Part shown: positions 22,589-22,611 of the stretch, one piece after another | How the letters are laid out: each line of letters opens with the position of its first letter | How positions within the stretch are numbered: the first letter of the stretch is position 1 | DNA from: an uncultured Tissierellia bacterium | GTDB lineage: Bacteria > Bacillota > Clostridia > Tissierellales > Peptoniphilaceae | Assembly (NCBI GenBank): GCA_902489145.1 | Contig: CABTYV010000020.1 | Coordinates: 1-22,611 of the forward strand | Direction: 5' to 3' | Length of the DNA: 22,611 bases | Program-made: the position numbers and the translations under genes | The notes under the pieces: generated by a model | The model's input: the letters and a program-made list of their open reading frames with translations, nothing else | What the model was told of the DNA's origin: nothing | The model's database searches: none

Positions 22589-22611
22589 GAAGTCGGGCCC
22601 AGCCCGACTTC
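22589..22611. terminator. Edge hairpin, probable terminator
   Basis: Perfect 10-bp arms GAAGTCGGGC (22589-22598) and GCCCGACTTC (22602-22611) with a CCA loop reach the window edge. Read leftward the stem is followed by CTCTCTTTT, so it may end a - strand gene lying outside. The other side cannot be seen. Confidence 0.5.

Overview
The window looks like chromosomal DNA from an anaerobic, Gram-positive-type Bacillota (Clostridia or Tissierellia grade). This is inferred from strong AGGAGG-type ribosome binding sites, a LytR-CpsA-Psr protein, a zinc-type L31, an L25/Ctc protein with an acidic tail, a flavodiiron protein and a butyryl-CoA-dehydrogenase-type enzyme. The coding DNA is G+C-rich. I cannot name a genus from sequence alone. 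There are no tRNA or rRNA genes, insertion sequences or CRISPR arrays.

Region 1 (1-7554, + strand) is the distal part of a surface-polysaccharide operon: a Wzz-like chain-length protein cut by the left edge, a nucleotide-sugar dehydrogenase, a family-4 glycosyltransferase, a membrane-bound UDP-GlcNAc 4,6-dehydratase, a DegT-type sugar aminotransferase and a phosphoglycosyl transferase. Together these suggest a polymer containing a 4-amino-4,6-dideoxy-HexNAc sugar and a uronic acid, started on a lipid carrier.

Region 2 (7555-8183) is a gene-free, partly A+T-rich stretch. It holds the most striking non-coding structure here: eight copies of an 11-bp element (consensus ACCGATCAAAT) in two 87-bp blocks, with identical alternating orientations and identical 31/21/31-bp spacing.

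Region 3 (8184-12861) has rpmE with its own promoter and terminator, then prmC, prfA and, unusually, glycogen phosphorylase only 10 bp after prfA. Region 4 (13129-18622) holds an LCP ligase, rho (preceded by a tiny coupled upstream frame), an FMN-binding lipoprotein, rplY, nagB and an AEC-family permease, and ends at a bidirectional terminator.

Region 5 (18781-21987, - strand) pairs a three-domain fusion (acyl-CoA dehydrogenase, EtfA FAD domain, rubredoxin) with a flavodiiron O2/NO reductase, suggesting a short electron path from acyl-CoA to oxygen or NO. Region 6 (21988-22611) has no convincing gene. It holds the promoter of the fusion gene, with an inverted repeat over its upstream part, and a cluster of long inverted repeats and G+C hairpins at the right edge.
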